From positions 434,001 through 498,000 of the forward strand of contig JACKLM010000002.1 of NCBI GenBank assembly GCA_024235895.1: a stretch of 64,000 bases of DNA. The letters run 5' to 3'. This stretch comes from Burkholderiaceae bacterium (GTDB taxonomy: Bacteria; Pseudomonadota; Gammaproteobacteria; Burkholderiales; Burkholderiaceae_C). Of this stretch, positions 43,116-51,115 are shown in pieces (positions within the stretch are counted from its first letter, which is position 1; each line of letters starts with the position of its first letter). The notes beneath the pieces were generated by a model. The model did not search any database, was not told the DNA's origin, and saw only the letters and a program-made list of their open reading frames with translations. The translations under genes and the position numbers were made by a program.

Positions 43116-44878
43116 GCGCCTTGGCGCGCACCGCGATCGGGTTGACCGCCGGCGCGGTCTTCGTCGCCGCGCCCTTGCTGCTGCCGGCCTTCCACGTCAC
43201 GCTGCTGAACTATATCGGCCTGTCGGCGCTGGTCGCGCTCGGGCTGGTCGTGATGACCGGGGTCGCGGGCATCGTGTCCTTCGGTCAGCAGGCCTTCGTC
43301 GGCATCGCGGCCTACACGACCGCGGTGCTGACGACGACGCACGGCCTGTCGCCGTGGGTCGGCCTGCCGGCCAGCCTGCTCGCGGTCACCGCCGCGGCGC
43401 TGCTGATCGGCGCCGTGACGCTGCGGCTGTCGGGGCATTACCTGACGATCGCGACGATCGCCTGGGGGCTCGCGATCTACCACCTGTTCGCCTACCTGCC
43501 CGGGCTGGGCGAGCACAGCGGCATCGACAACCTGCCGCCGGTGGCGGTCGCGGGCTGGGCCGCCGAGACCGGGGTGCGCATGGCCTGGCTGATCTGGGGC
43601 GTGCTGGCGGCCGCGATGCTCGCCGCGCGCAACCTGCTCGACTCGCGCCGCGGGCGGGCGATCCGCGCGCTGCGCTTTCGCGGCGTGATGGCGTCGAGCT
43701 TCGGCGTCGACGTGCCGGCGCTGCGGCTGCAGGTGTTCGTCCTCGCCGCGCTGCTCGGCGGCCTCTCGGGCTGGCTGCACGCGCACTTCCTGCGCTTCGT
43801 CAGCCCGCACGCCTTCGGCGTCAACGCCGGCATCGACTACCTGTTCATGGCGGTCATCGGCGGCGCGGCGCAGGTCTGGGGCGCGGTCGTCGGCGCGGCG
43901 ATCCTGACCATGCTCAAGGAGTGGCTCAAGGACTGGCTGCCGGCGGTGCTGGGTGCCACCGGCAACTACGAGATCATCGTCTTCGGGCTGCTGATGGTGC
44001 TGCTGCTGCACCGCACGCGCGACGGGCTGACGCCGGCGATCACGCGCTGGCTGCCGGCACGCAGGCTGCCCGTGCCGCCGCCGGCCGAGCCGCTGCCACC
44101 GCGCGGTCGCCCGGCAGCCGGTTCGCCATTGCTCGACGTCCAGGGACTGGCCAAGCGCTTCGGGGGCCTGGTCGCGGTGGACCAGGTCTCGTTCGAGCTG
44201 CGCAGCGGCGAGATCCTCGGCCTGATCGGCCCCAACGGCGCCGGCAAGAGCACGGTCTTCAACCTCGTCAGCGGCACGCTGGACGCCACCGCCGGCGAGG
44301 TGCGGCTGCAGGGCCGGCGCATCGACGGCCTGCAGCCGCACCGCATCGCGCGCCTCGGGCTGGCGCGCAGCTTCCAGCATGTCAAGCTGGTGTCGGCGAT
44401 GACGGTGCTCGACAACGTCGCGATCGGCACCTACCTGCGCGGGCGCGGCGGCAGCCTGCGCGCGATGCTGCGCGCCGACCGCGCCGAGGAGCGCCGGCTG
44501 CTCGCCGAGGCAGCACGACAGGTCGAACGCGTCGGCTTGGCCAGGCAGCTGCACGAGGCCGCCGGCAGCCTGCCGCTGGGCCAGCAGCGCATCGTCGAGA
44601 TCGCGCGCGCGCTCGCCGCCGACCCGGTGCTGCTGCTGCTCGACGAGCCCGCCGCCGGGCTGCGGCTGGCCGAGAAGCGCGCGCTGGCGGCGCTGCTGAG
44701 GCAGCTGCGCCACGAGGGGCTGAGCATCCTGCTCGTCGAGCACGACATGGACTTCGTCATGGGGCTGGTCGACCGCGTCGTCGTCATGGAGTCGGGCCGC
44801 AAGCTGTGCGAAGGCACGCCGCAGCAGGTGCAGCGCGACCCGGCGGTGATCGAGGCCTACCTCGGGGGGGTCGAGTGA
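43112..44878 (+). CDS. ABC transporter permease-ATPase fusion (LivM-LivG)
   Basis: 588 residues from GTG 43112, overlapping the LivH-type stop. Residues 1-310 are the LivM permease (VMTGVAGIVSFGQQAFVGIA, VIGGAAQVWGAVVGAAILTM). A Pro-rich linker (PVPPPAEPLPPRGRPAAGSP) leads to a LivG ATPase with Walker A LIGPNGAGKSTVFN, signature LPLGQQRIVEIARAL and Walker B LLLLDEPAAGL, then VEHDMDFVM. The ABC signature is LPLGQQ instead of LSGGQ. Fusions of this type are common in beta-proteobacterial aromatic-acid transporters. Confidence 0.9.
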   Translation: MSALARTAIGLTAGAVFVAAPLLLPAFHVTLLNYIGLSALVALGLVVMTGVAGIVSFGQQAFVGIAAYTTAVLTTTHGLSPWVGLPASLLAVTAAALLIGAVTLRLSGHYLTIATIAWGLAIYHLFAYLPGLGEHSGIDNLPPVAVAGWAAETGVRMAWLIWGVLAAAMLAARNLLDSRRGRAIRALRFRGVMASSFGVDVPALRLQVFVLAALLGGLSGWLHAHFLRFVSPHAFGVNAGIDYLFMAVIGGAAQVWGAVVGAAILTMLKEWLKDWLPAVLGATGNYEIIVFGLLMVLLLHRTRDGLTPAITRWLPARRLPVPPPAEPLPPRGRPAAGSPLLDVQGLAKRFGGLVAVDQVSFELRSGEILGLIGPNGAGKSTVFNLVSGTLDATAGEVRLQGRRIDGLQPHRIARLGLARSFQHVKLVSAMTVLDNVAIGTYLRGRGGSLRAMLRADRAEERRLLAEAARQVERVGLARQLHEAAGSLPLGQQRIVEIARALAADPVLLLLDEPAAGLRLAEKRALAALLRQLRHEGLSILLVEHDMDFVMGLVDRVVVMESGRKLCEGTPQQVQRDPAVIEAYLGGVE

Positions 44879-44954
44879 GCGGGCGCGCCCGGCCGCTGCG
44901 AAGCCGGCGCCCGGCCCCGCTCGGCGGGACCGCACGCGGGGCGCGGGGGCCCCG

Positions 44955-45731
44955 ATGAACGCCCCGCTGCTCGCGCTGCGCGACCTGCACGTCGCCTACG
45001 GCAAGGTCGAGGCGCTGCACGGCATCAGCCTCGAGGTCGAGGCCGGCGCGATCGTCAGCGTCATCGGCCCCAACGGCGCCGGCAAGACGACGCTGCTCGC
45101 GGCGGTGATGGGGCTGCTGCCGGCGCGCGGCGCGATCCTGCTCGACGGCCGCGGGGTCGGCGCGTTGCCGGTCGAATCGCGCGTCGCGCTCGGCATGTCG
45201 CTCGTCCCCGAGCGGCGCGAGCTGTTCGGCGAGATGACGGTCGAGGACAACCTGCGGCTGGGTGCCTACCAGCGCGTGCAGCGCGGCGAGCGCGGCGCCG
45301 ACCGCGAGCTGGGCGAGGTCTACGCGCGCTTCCCGCGGTTGCGCGAGCGCCGCGCGCAGCTCGCGGCGACGCTGTCCGGCGGCGAGCGCCAGATGCTGGC
45401 GCTCGGGCGCGCGCTGATGGCGCGCCCGCGCCTGCTGCTGCTCGACGAGCCCAGCCTCGGGCTGGCGCCGCGCATCGTGCGCGAGATCCTGCACATCGTC
45501 ACCGAGCTGCGCAGCGCCGGGGTGTCGATCCTGCTCGTCGAGCAGAACGCGCGCGCGGCGCTGCAGATCGCCGACCGCGGCTGCGTCATCGAGACCGGCG
45601 AGCTGGTGCTGGCCGGCAGCGCGGCCGAGCTTGCCGCCGACAAGCGCGTCGTCGAGTCCTACCTCGGCATCGGGCATCGCGACCAGACCGGACGGCCGGC
45701 CGAGCACGCCGCGCCGGGGACGCTGCCGTGA
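44955..45731 (+). CDS. Branched-chain-type ABC transporter ATPase (LivF type)
   Basis: 258 residues, 76 nt after the fusion protein. Walker A VIGPNGAGKTTLLAAV, signature TLSGGERQMLALGRALM, Walker B LLLLDEPSLGLAPRIV, and H-loop region replaced by LLVEQNARAAL as usual in LivF. It pairs with the LivG domain of the fusion. Overlaps the following ligase gene by 4 nt. Confidence 0.92.
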   Translation: MNAPLLALRDLHVAYGKVEALHGISLEVEAGAIVSVIGPNGAGKTTLLAAVMGLLPARGAILLDGRGVGALPVESRVALGMSLVPERRELFGEMTVEDNLRLGAYQRVQRGERGADRELGEVYARFPRLRERRAQLAATLSGGERQMLALGRALMARPRLLLLDEPSLGLAPRIVREILHIVTELRSAGVSILLVEQNARAALQIADRGCVIETGELVLAGSAAELAADKRVVESYLGIGHRDQTGRPAEHAAPGTLP

Positions 45732-47302
45732 ACGCGCAGGCCATGCTGCCGCGCCGCCACCCGTCGGTGGTCGCGATGCTCGCCGCCGCCGCGGCCGAGG
45801 CCCCCGACGTGGAGGCGCTGGTCGACGGCGAGCGCCGCATCGACTACGCCGACATGCTCGCCAGCGTCGCCGCATTCGCCCACGAGCTGCAGGCGCTGGG
45901 CGCGCGCGGTGAGCGTGTCGCCACGCTGGTCGGCAACTCGATCGAGGCCTGCGTCGCGGCCTACGGCGTGCTGGCCGCCGGCGCGCAGCATGTGCCGCTG
46001 AACCCGCTGCTGACGCCGCACGAACTGGCCTTCATCCTCGCCGATGCCGCGCCCGCGGTGCTCGTCGTCGACGAGGCGCTGGCCGATGCGGCATGCGCGC
46101 CGGCGCGCGCCGCCGGCATCGGCGAGATCGTCGTCGTCGGCCCGCGCACCCGGCGCCTGGACGTGCCGACCGGCCGCCGGCTCGCGCTGCCGCCGCTGCC
46201 CGACCCGCAGGCGGTCGCGCTGCTGCAGTACACCGGCGGCACGACCGGGCGCGCCAAGGGCGTCGAGCTGACGCACGATGCGATCGCGGTCAACGTCGCG
46301 CAGCGCGAGGCGCTGCTGCCGTCGCGCCGCGGCGACCGCATCCTGTGCATGATGCCGCTGTCGCACGCGTATGCGATGGCGATGGGGCTGTTCCTCGCGC
46401 CCTACGCCGGCGGCACGCTGGTGATCCTGCCGCGCTACCAGCCCGACGCGGTGCTCGACGCCGTCGAGCGCGAACGCATCAGCGTCTTCCCCGGCAGCCC
46501 GACGGTCTTCACCGGGCTGCTCGCGCACCCGCGCTTCGACCGCACCGACTGGTCGCGCGTGCACACCTGCTACTCGGGCGCGTCGGCGCTGCCGGCGCCG
46601 CTGCTGGCGCGCTGGCAGGCCGCCACCGGCTGCCCGGTGCACGAGGGCTACGGCATGACCGAGGCCGGCCCCGTGCTGTCGTTCAACCCGGTCGGCCGGC
46701 CGATCCGCCCCGGCTCGGTCGGCGTCCCGGTGCCGCTGACCGCGATCGAGATCGTCGACGTCGAGACCGGGGAGCGCGTGATCGGCGCCGGCGAGCGCGG
46801 CGAGATCCGCGCGCGCGGCCCGCAGCTGATGCGCGGCTACCGGCACCGCCCCGACGAGACCGCGCAGGCGCTGCGCGGCGGCTGGCTGTACACGGGCGAC
46901 ATCGGCGAGCTCGACGCCGACGGCTGGCTCTACGTGCGCGACCGCAAGAAGGACATGGCGATCGTCGGCGGCTACAACGTCTACCCGCGCGAGGTCGAGG
47001 AGACGCTGTTCGCGCACCCGGCGATCGCCGACGCCGCGGTCGTCGGCGTGCCCGACGATTACCGCGGCGAGCGCCTCGTCGCGCATGTCGTGCTGCGGCC
47101 GGGCGCGCGCGCCGACGACGATTCGCTGCGCGAGTATTGCGGCGAGCGGCTCGCGCGCTACAAGTGGCCGTCGGCCTTTGTCCGCCACGACGCGCTGCCC
47201 AGGACCAGCGCGAACAAGACCGACAAGAACGCGCTGCGGCGCGCCGGCACCCCGCCGCCATCGCCATCCGCGCCGCCCGCTGACGACACCACCCGACCCT
47301 AG
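45728..47302 (+). CDS. Second AMP-forming acyl-CoA ligase of the operon
   Basis: 524 residues from GTG 45728 (overlaps the LivF-type stop). ANL family: ALLQYTGGTTGRAKGVELTH, EGYGMTEAGPVLSFNPVG, GWLYTGDIGELDADGWLYVR, YNVYPREVEETLFAHPAIAD, and Lys in RTSANKTDKNALRRAG. The final catalytic loop reads SANKTDKNAL rather than the common GKxxR, but a Lys is present. It may activate an alternative aromatic acid or a pathway intermediate. Which of the two ligases handles indoleacetate cannot be told from sequence alone. Confidence 0.82.
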   Translation: MNAQAMLPRRHPSVVAMLAAAAAEAPDVEALVDGERRIDYADMLASVAAFAHELQALGARGERVATLVGNSIEACVAAYGVLAAGAQHVPLNPLLTPHELAFILADAAPAVLVVDEALADAACAPARAAGIGEIVVVGPRTRRLDVPTGRRLALPPLPDPQAVALLQYTGGTTGRAKGVELTHDAIAVNVAQREALLPSRRGDRILCMMPLSHAYAMAMGLFLAPYAGGTLVILPRYQPDAVLDAVERERISVFPGSPTVFTGLLAHPRFDRTDWSRVHTCYSGASALPAPLLARWQAATGCPVHEGYGMTEAGPVLSFNPVGRPIRPGSVGVPVPLTAIEIVDVETGERVIGAGERGEIRARGPQLMRGYRHRPDETAQALRGGWLYTGDIGELDADGWLYVRDRKKDMAIVGGYNVYPREVEETLFAHPAIADAAVVGVPDDYRGERLVAHVVLRPGARADDDSLREYCGERLARYKWPSAFVRHDALPRTSANKTDKNALRRAGTPPPSPSAPPADDTTRP

Positions 47303-47320
47303 CCCTCCGGAGACCCCGAC

Positions 47321-49345
47321 GTGACCGTGACCCGCCATGCCAACCCGCTGCTCGATGCGGCGACGCGCCCGCTGCCCCGGCGCATCGCCGTCATCGGCGC
47401 CGGCACCATCGGCCCCGATATCGCCTACTACCTGAAGACCGCGCTGCCGGGGCTGGCGCTGACGCTGGTCGATATCCGCGCCGAGGCGATCGATGCCGCG
47501 CTGGCGCGGCTGCGCGGCTATGCCGACAAGGCGGTCGCGCGCGGCAAGATGACGCCGGCGCAGGCCGCGGCCGCACTCGAGGGCCTCACCGGCAGCACCG
47601 ACTACGGCGCGATCGAGGGCTGCGACTGGGTGCTGGAGGCGGCGACCGAGGACTTGCCGCTCAAGCGCCGCATCTTCGCCCAGGTCGAGTCGGTGGTCGG
47701 CGCCGACGCGGTGATCACGTCCAATACCAGCTCGCTGCCGGCGGCGCGGCTGTTCACCGAGCTGCGTCACCCGGCGCGCGCGACGGTGACGCATTTCTTC
47801 GCCCCGGCATGGCGCAACCCGGCGGTCGAGGTGATCGACTGGGCCGGCGCCGACCCGGCGCTCGTCGTCTGGCTGCGGCGCCTGTTCGCCGCCACCGGCA
47901 AGCTGCCGCTGGTGACGACCGATGCGCCGTGCTTCATGCTCGACCGCATCTTCGACAACTGGTGCAACGACGCCGCGCTGCTGCTGGCCGACGCGAGCGC
48001 GGCCGAGATCGACAGCGTCGCGGCGGAGTTCGTCCACGCCGGCCCGTTCTTCGTCCTCAACCTGGCGCACGGCAACCCGATCATCGTCGAGACCAATACG
48101 CTGCAGGCCGACGAGGAAGGCGAGCACTACCGGCCGGCGTCGATCTTCGGCTCGGTCGACCGCTGGCTCACCGTCGCCCCGGGCAAGCCGGTCGAGGTGG
48201 ACGCCGCGCGGCGCGCTCGCGTGCGCGACCGGCTGCTCGGCGTGCTGTGGTCGCAAAGCGTCGACATCCTGGACCGCGGCATCGGCGAGCCGGCCGACCT
48301 CGACCTGGGCTGCCGCATCGCGCTCGGGTTCAAGCGCGGGCCGCTGGAGCTGCTGCGCGACGCCGGCGACGCCGAGGCCCGGCGCGTGCTGGCACGATTC
48401 GCCGCCGAGCGCCCCGGCATGCCGATGCCGGCGCGGCCGCTGCCCGACTACCAGCCGCGCGAGCGGCATGTGCTGGTCGACCGCGTCGGCGACGTCGTCG
48501 TCGTCACGCTGCGCCGGCCCGAGGCGCTCAATGCGCTGCACGACGAGATGACCGACGAGGTGCTGGCCGCGATCCGCCGCCACGAGGACGACCCGGCGGT
48601 GGCCGGCTTCGTGATCACCGGCTACGGGCTGAAGGCCTTCTGCGCCGGCGCCGATATCGGCCGCTTCCCCAGCCTGCTCGGCGACGCACAGGCGGCGGCG
48701 CAATATGCGCGCGAGTGCTCGCGGCTGCTGGTGCACCTGGACGCGGCGCGCAAGCCGGTGGTCGCGGCGCTGAACGGCCTGGCGCTGGGCGGCGGGTTCG
48801 AGCTGGCGATGCGCTGCCACGCGATCGTCGCCGACCGCGGCGCGCGCATGCAGCTGCCCGAGGTGACGCTGGGCATCGTGCCCGGCATCGGCGCGATGGT
48901 CGTACCCTACCGCCGCTGGCCGCAGGCGGCTGAGGTCTTCCACCGCATGCTCGCGCGCGGCGAGCGCTTGTCGGCCGCGCAGGCCCACGAACTCGGCATC
49001 GCCGATGCGCTCGCCGACGGATTCGACGCCCTCGTCGCCTGCGCGATCGACCGCGTGCACGCACTGGCCGGTGCGGTGCCCCGGATCGCCGAGCGCGCCC
49101 CCGCGCCGCCACGGCTGCAGACCGACGCGACGCCGCCGCGCAGCGCCGACGGGCGCGTCCTCAGCGCCGCGGTCGTCGGCGTCATCGCGCGCGCGGTGCA
49201 CGACGCCGCCGCGGCGCCGACGCTGGCCGAGGCGCTCGAAGTCGGCTACCGCGCCTTCGGCGAAGTCGCCTGCACCGCCGCCGCGCGCGAGGGCATCGAG
49301 GCCTTCCTCGCACACCGCGCGCCCGACTTCGGGGCGACGGGCTGA
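47321..49345 (+). CDS. Fused 3-hydroxyacyl-CoA dehydrogenase/enoyl-CoA hydratase
   Basis: 674 residues from GTG 47321 (CCGGAGA 8 nt upstream). Residues 15-300: NAD-binding RIAVIGAGTIGPDIAYYL, SNTSSLPAARLFTELRHPAR, HFFAPAWRNPAVEVIDW (catalytic His). Residues about 380-600: crotonase with oxyanion segment GYGLKAFCAGADIG, NGLALGGGFELAMRC and both acid residues in LPEVTLGIVPG and AAEVFHRML. The dehydrogenase comes first, the reverse of FadB. It would hydrate and oxidise 2-aminocinnamoyl-CoA to the 3-oxoacyl-CoA for the thiolase. Last gene of the operon. Confidence 0.85.
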   Translation: MTVTRHANPLLDAATRPLPRRIAVIGAGTIGPDIAYYLKTALPGLALTLVDIRAEAIDAALARLRGYADKAVARGKMTPAQAAAALEGLTGSTDYGAIEGCDWVLEAATEDLPLKRRIFAQVESVVGADAVITSNTSSLPAARLFTELRHPARATVTHFFAPAWRNPAVEVIDWAGADPALVVWLRRLFAATGKLPLVTTDAPCFMLDRIFDNWCNDAALLLADASAAEIDSVAAEFVHAGPFFVLNLAHGNPIIVETNTLQADEEGEHYRPASIFGSVDRWLTVAPGKPVEVDAARRARVRDRLLGVLWSQSVDILDRGIGEPADLDLGCRIALGFKRGPLELLRDAGDAEARRVLARFAAERPGMPMPARPLPDYQPRERHVLVDRVGDVVVVTLRRPEALNALHDEMTDEVLAAIRRHEDDPAVAGFVITGYGLKAFCAGADIGRFPSLLGDAQAAAQYARECSRLLVHLDAARKPVVAALNGLALGGGFELAMRCHAIVADRGARMQLPEVTLGIVPGIGAMVVPYRRWPQAAEVFHRMLARGERLSAAQAHELGIADALADGFDALVACAIDRVHALAGAVPRIAERAPAPPRLQTDATPPRSADGRVLSAAVVGVIARAVHDAAAAPTLAEALEVGYRAFGEVACTAAAREGIEAFLAHRAPDFGATG

Positions 49346-49611
49346 GAGGCGAAAGCGTCATGGCGCGGAGGCTTGGGTGATGGGCGACACGACGCAGCGG
49401 CGATCGGCGGACAGCAGCGCGGTTCGCTGCATCCACGAGCCCGATCGAGCGCCTCCCGCTCGCAGGCCGCGGCTTTGTCGCCGTGAACCACATGCGCCTC
49501 CATCGACCCTGGTCGCCACCGGTGGCCTGGCTGGCCAATCGGCTTCAAGATTCCCGCCGCTCGTGTTTCGACATGATCCGCCTCATGGCCCGCATGCCAC
49601 GACCGCGCGAG

Positions 49612-49711
49612 CCGAGGGTGGCGGGTACCCTCTCCCTCCATGTCCCCCGCCATCGGCCTGCGGCCGCTGGCTCCTCCTTTACTTACGGGAGAGGGCACCC
49701 GCCACCCTCGG
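49612..49711. repeat. 25-bp inverted repeat (24/25), arms 50 nt apart
   Basis: Left arm 49612-49636 (CCGAGGGTGGCGGGTACCCT then CTCCC) is the reverse complement of right arm 49687-49711 with one mismatch. The 50-nt loop contains the only AT-richer bases of the area (CTCCTCCTTTACTTA). No open frame of merit lies inside. It could be a miniature element or a stem of the larger intergenic repeat. Confidence 0.75.
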
Positions 49712-49936
49712 CAGGCGGCAGAATTGGTCTTCGACGGTCGAATACCTCATCGGTCTGTGCGAGGCCGGGACCGGGCCGGCTGGGGCGCGCGTGGGAGGCG
49801 CAGAGAAGCGCAGCCCTCCTGGCCGCGCGCGAAGCGCGCATCGTGAACTGACTCGCCGCCACTGTTTGAGCGGAGCGACCGAAGGGAGCGCAGCGAGTTG
49901 GGCGGCGGGCCAGGAGGGTGACGCAGTGCGCCCGGA

Positions 49937-49966
49937 CACGAAACAGTCCCTGCGGACTGTTTCGTG
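49937..49966. repeat. Perfect 13-bp hairpin with CTGC loop
   Basis: CACGAAACAGTCC (49937-49949), loop CTGC, GGACTGTTTCGTG (49954-49966). The stem is perfect and its AT content (ACGAAACAGT) stands out from the surroundings. There is no T-run, so it is not a standard terminator on either strand. Confidence 0.8.
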
Positions 49967-49976
49967 CCTGGCGCAC

Positions 49977-50002
49977 GCCCCGGCGCCTGCATGCGCCGGG
50001 GC
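49977..50002. repeat. Perfect 10-bp GC hairpin
   Basis: GCCCCGGCGC (49977-49986), loop CTGCAT, GCGCCGGGGC (49993-50002). It follows the previous hairpin by 10 nt and precedes a third one, giving three stems in about 100 nt. Confidence 0.7.
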
Positions 50003-50012
50003 ACGCAGGGGA

Positions 50013-50031
50013 GTCGGCGCGCTGCGCCGAC
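50013..50031. repeat. Perfect 8-bp GC hairpin
   Basis: GTCGGCGC (50013-50020), loop GCT, GCGCCGAC (50024-50031). Third hairpin of the cluster in the gene-free region. Confidence 0.6.
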
Positions 50032-50192
50032 CGCCTCCGTCGTGCGCACCAGTCGGCCCGGTCCCGGCTTCGCCGCGCTGGCGGTCGAAAGTCAGCCGAA
50101 AGGGATGCATGCCTATCGTGCAGGCGCGCAGGTCCGAATTCTCACATCGGCCAGGGAGATGCCCGACCGAGGTGATCGATGGGCACGAAGGC

Positions 50193-51038
50193 TCAACTGC
50201 ACGGCCGCAGAATACGCAGCACCGCATGCGCGAATGCCTGCGGCAACTGGTCCGGCAGCGGCACCATCCCGTCCGGGATCTCGTGCACCCGCGCATCGGC
50301 CAGCCGTGCCGCCAGGCCGTGGGCGTGCGGCGCGGCGAAGGGGTCGGCGCCGGCGCGCAGCACCAGCACCGGTTGCGTCACGCGATCCAGCCTGTCCTCC
50401 ATCCGGTAGCTCGCGACCGCGCGGTGCCCCTGCTCCAGACGATCGCCGACCTTGAGCGCATCCAGCACGAAGGCGTGCAGCAGATCCGGCCGATCACGCG
50501 GGTAGAAGCCCTGCCGGCGCTGCCACAGCGCCGCGAGGTGGCTGCCGTCGGGTTGCGGCAGCACCTCGTCGATCGGCGGCCGGCGCGCGCGCTCGGCGCG
50601 CAGCCCAGCGTCGACCAGCGGCGTCGACGACAGCACGATGCGGCCGACGCGATGCGGCCATCCGGCTGCGATCTCGACCGCGATCACCCCGCCCGTATGG
50701 TGGCCGACGAGGTCGACGCGCTCCAGCCCCAGCGCATCGAGCAGCGCGACCAGCGCCGCGGCCCAGCCCTCGATCGTCGCCTCGCCGGGCAGTGGGTCCG
50801 AGTCGCCGAAGCCGGGTGTGTCGGGCGCGATCGCGCGCAAGCTTGCGCCCAGCCGCGGCAGCACGGCGCGGTATTCGGCCCAGCTTCTCGGCGTCTGGTG
50901 CAGCAGCAGCACCGGCGGCGCGCCGGCGGCGCCGCACTCGGCGTGGTGCAGCTGCAAGCCGCGCAGCGCGGCCGGTGCTGCGAGCTCGGTAAAGCGGCGC
51001 CGGATCGGCACTGGAGTCGGATCGTCCATCGCGTGCAT
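50193..51038 (-). CDS. Alpha/beta hydrolase-fold protein with unusual nucleophile elbow
   Basis: 281 residues from ATG 51038 (MHAMDDPTPVPIRRRFTELA; ATG 51029 is possible). Alpha/beta hydrolase pattern: PPVLLLHQTPRSWAEYRAVL, RAIAPDTPGFGDSDPL, VDLVGHHTGGVIAVEIAA, VLVLRAGADPF. The elbow reads G-H-H-T-G-G, so the usual Ser/Cys/Asp nucleophile is His; the oxyanion HQTP is present and a late acid (GADPFA) is plausible. It is transcribed opposite to, and diverges from, the oxidoreductase gene (77 nt apart). Substrate unknown. Confidence 0.82.
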   Translation of the reverse strand: MHAMDDPTPVPIRRRFTELAAPAALRGLQLHHAECGAAGAPPVLLLHQTPRSWAEYRAVLPRLGASLRAIAPDTPGFGDSDPLPGEATIEGWAAALVALLDALGLERVDLVGHHTGGVIAVEIAAGWPHRVGRIVLSSTPLVDAGLRAERARRPPIDEVLPQPDGSHLAALWQRRQGFYPRDRPDLLHAFVLDALKVGDRLEQGHRAVASYRMEDRLDRVTQPVLVLRAGADPFAAPHAHGLAARLADARVHEIPDGMVPLPDQLPQAFAHAVLRILRPCS

Positions 51039-51115
51039 GCTACGGTGCGTGGCCGCGCGCGTCACCCCGCTGGCGCCGACAGCAAGACGCCCACCGACCG
51101 GCCGGAGGCCCCGGC

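Larger units (their letters stand above)
49346..50192. other. Gene-free, hairpin-rich region with an apparent multi-copy intergenic element
   Basis: About 850 nt between the operon end and the alpha/beta hydrolase. Open frames on both strands lack domains and change composition abruptly. The part from about 49740 to 50100 translates to strings such as LTRRHCLSGATEGSAASWAA, which I recall as spurious proteins from a repeated intergenic element in Rubrivivax/Roseateles-type genomes (recall, not searched). Separate inverted repeats within it are listed below. A partial long-range pairing also exists: GCCGGGACCGGGCCG near 49765 is the exact complement of CGGCCCGGTCCCGGC near 50054. Confidence 0.55.

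Noticed and set aside
45659..49315. A 1218-codon minus-strand open frame opposite the second ligase and HAD-ECH fusion
   Set aside because: Same antisense artefact with biased composition.
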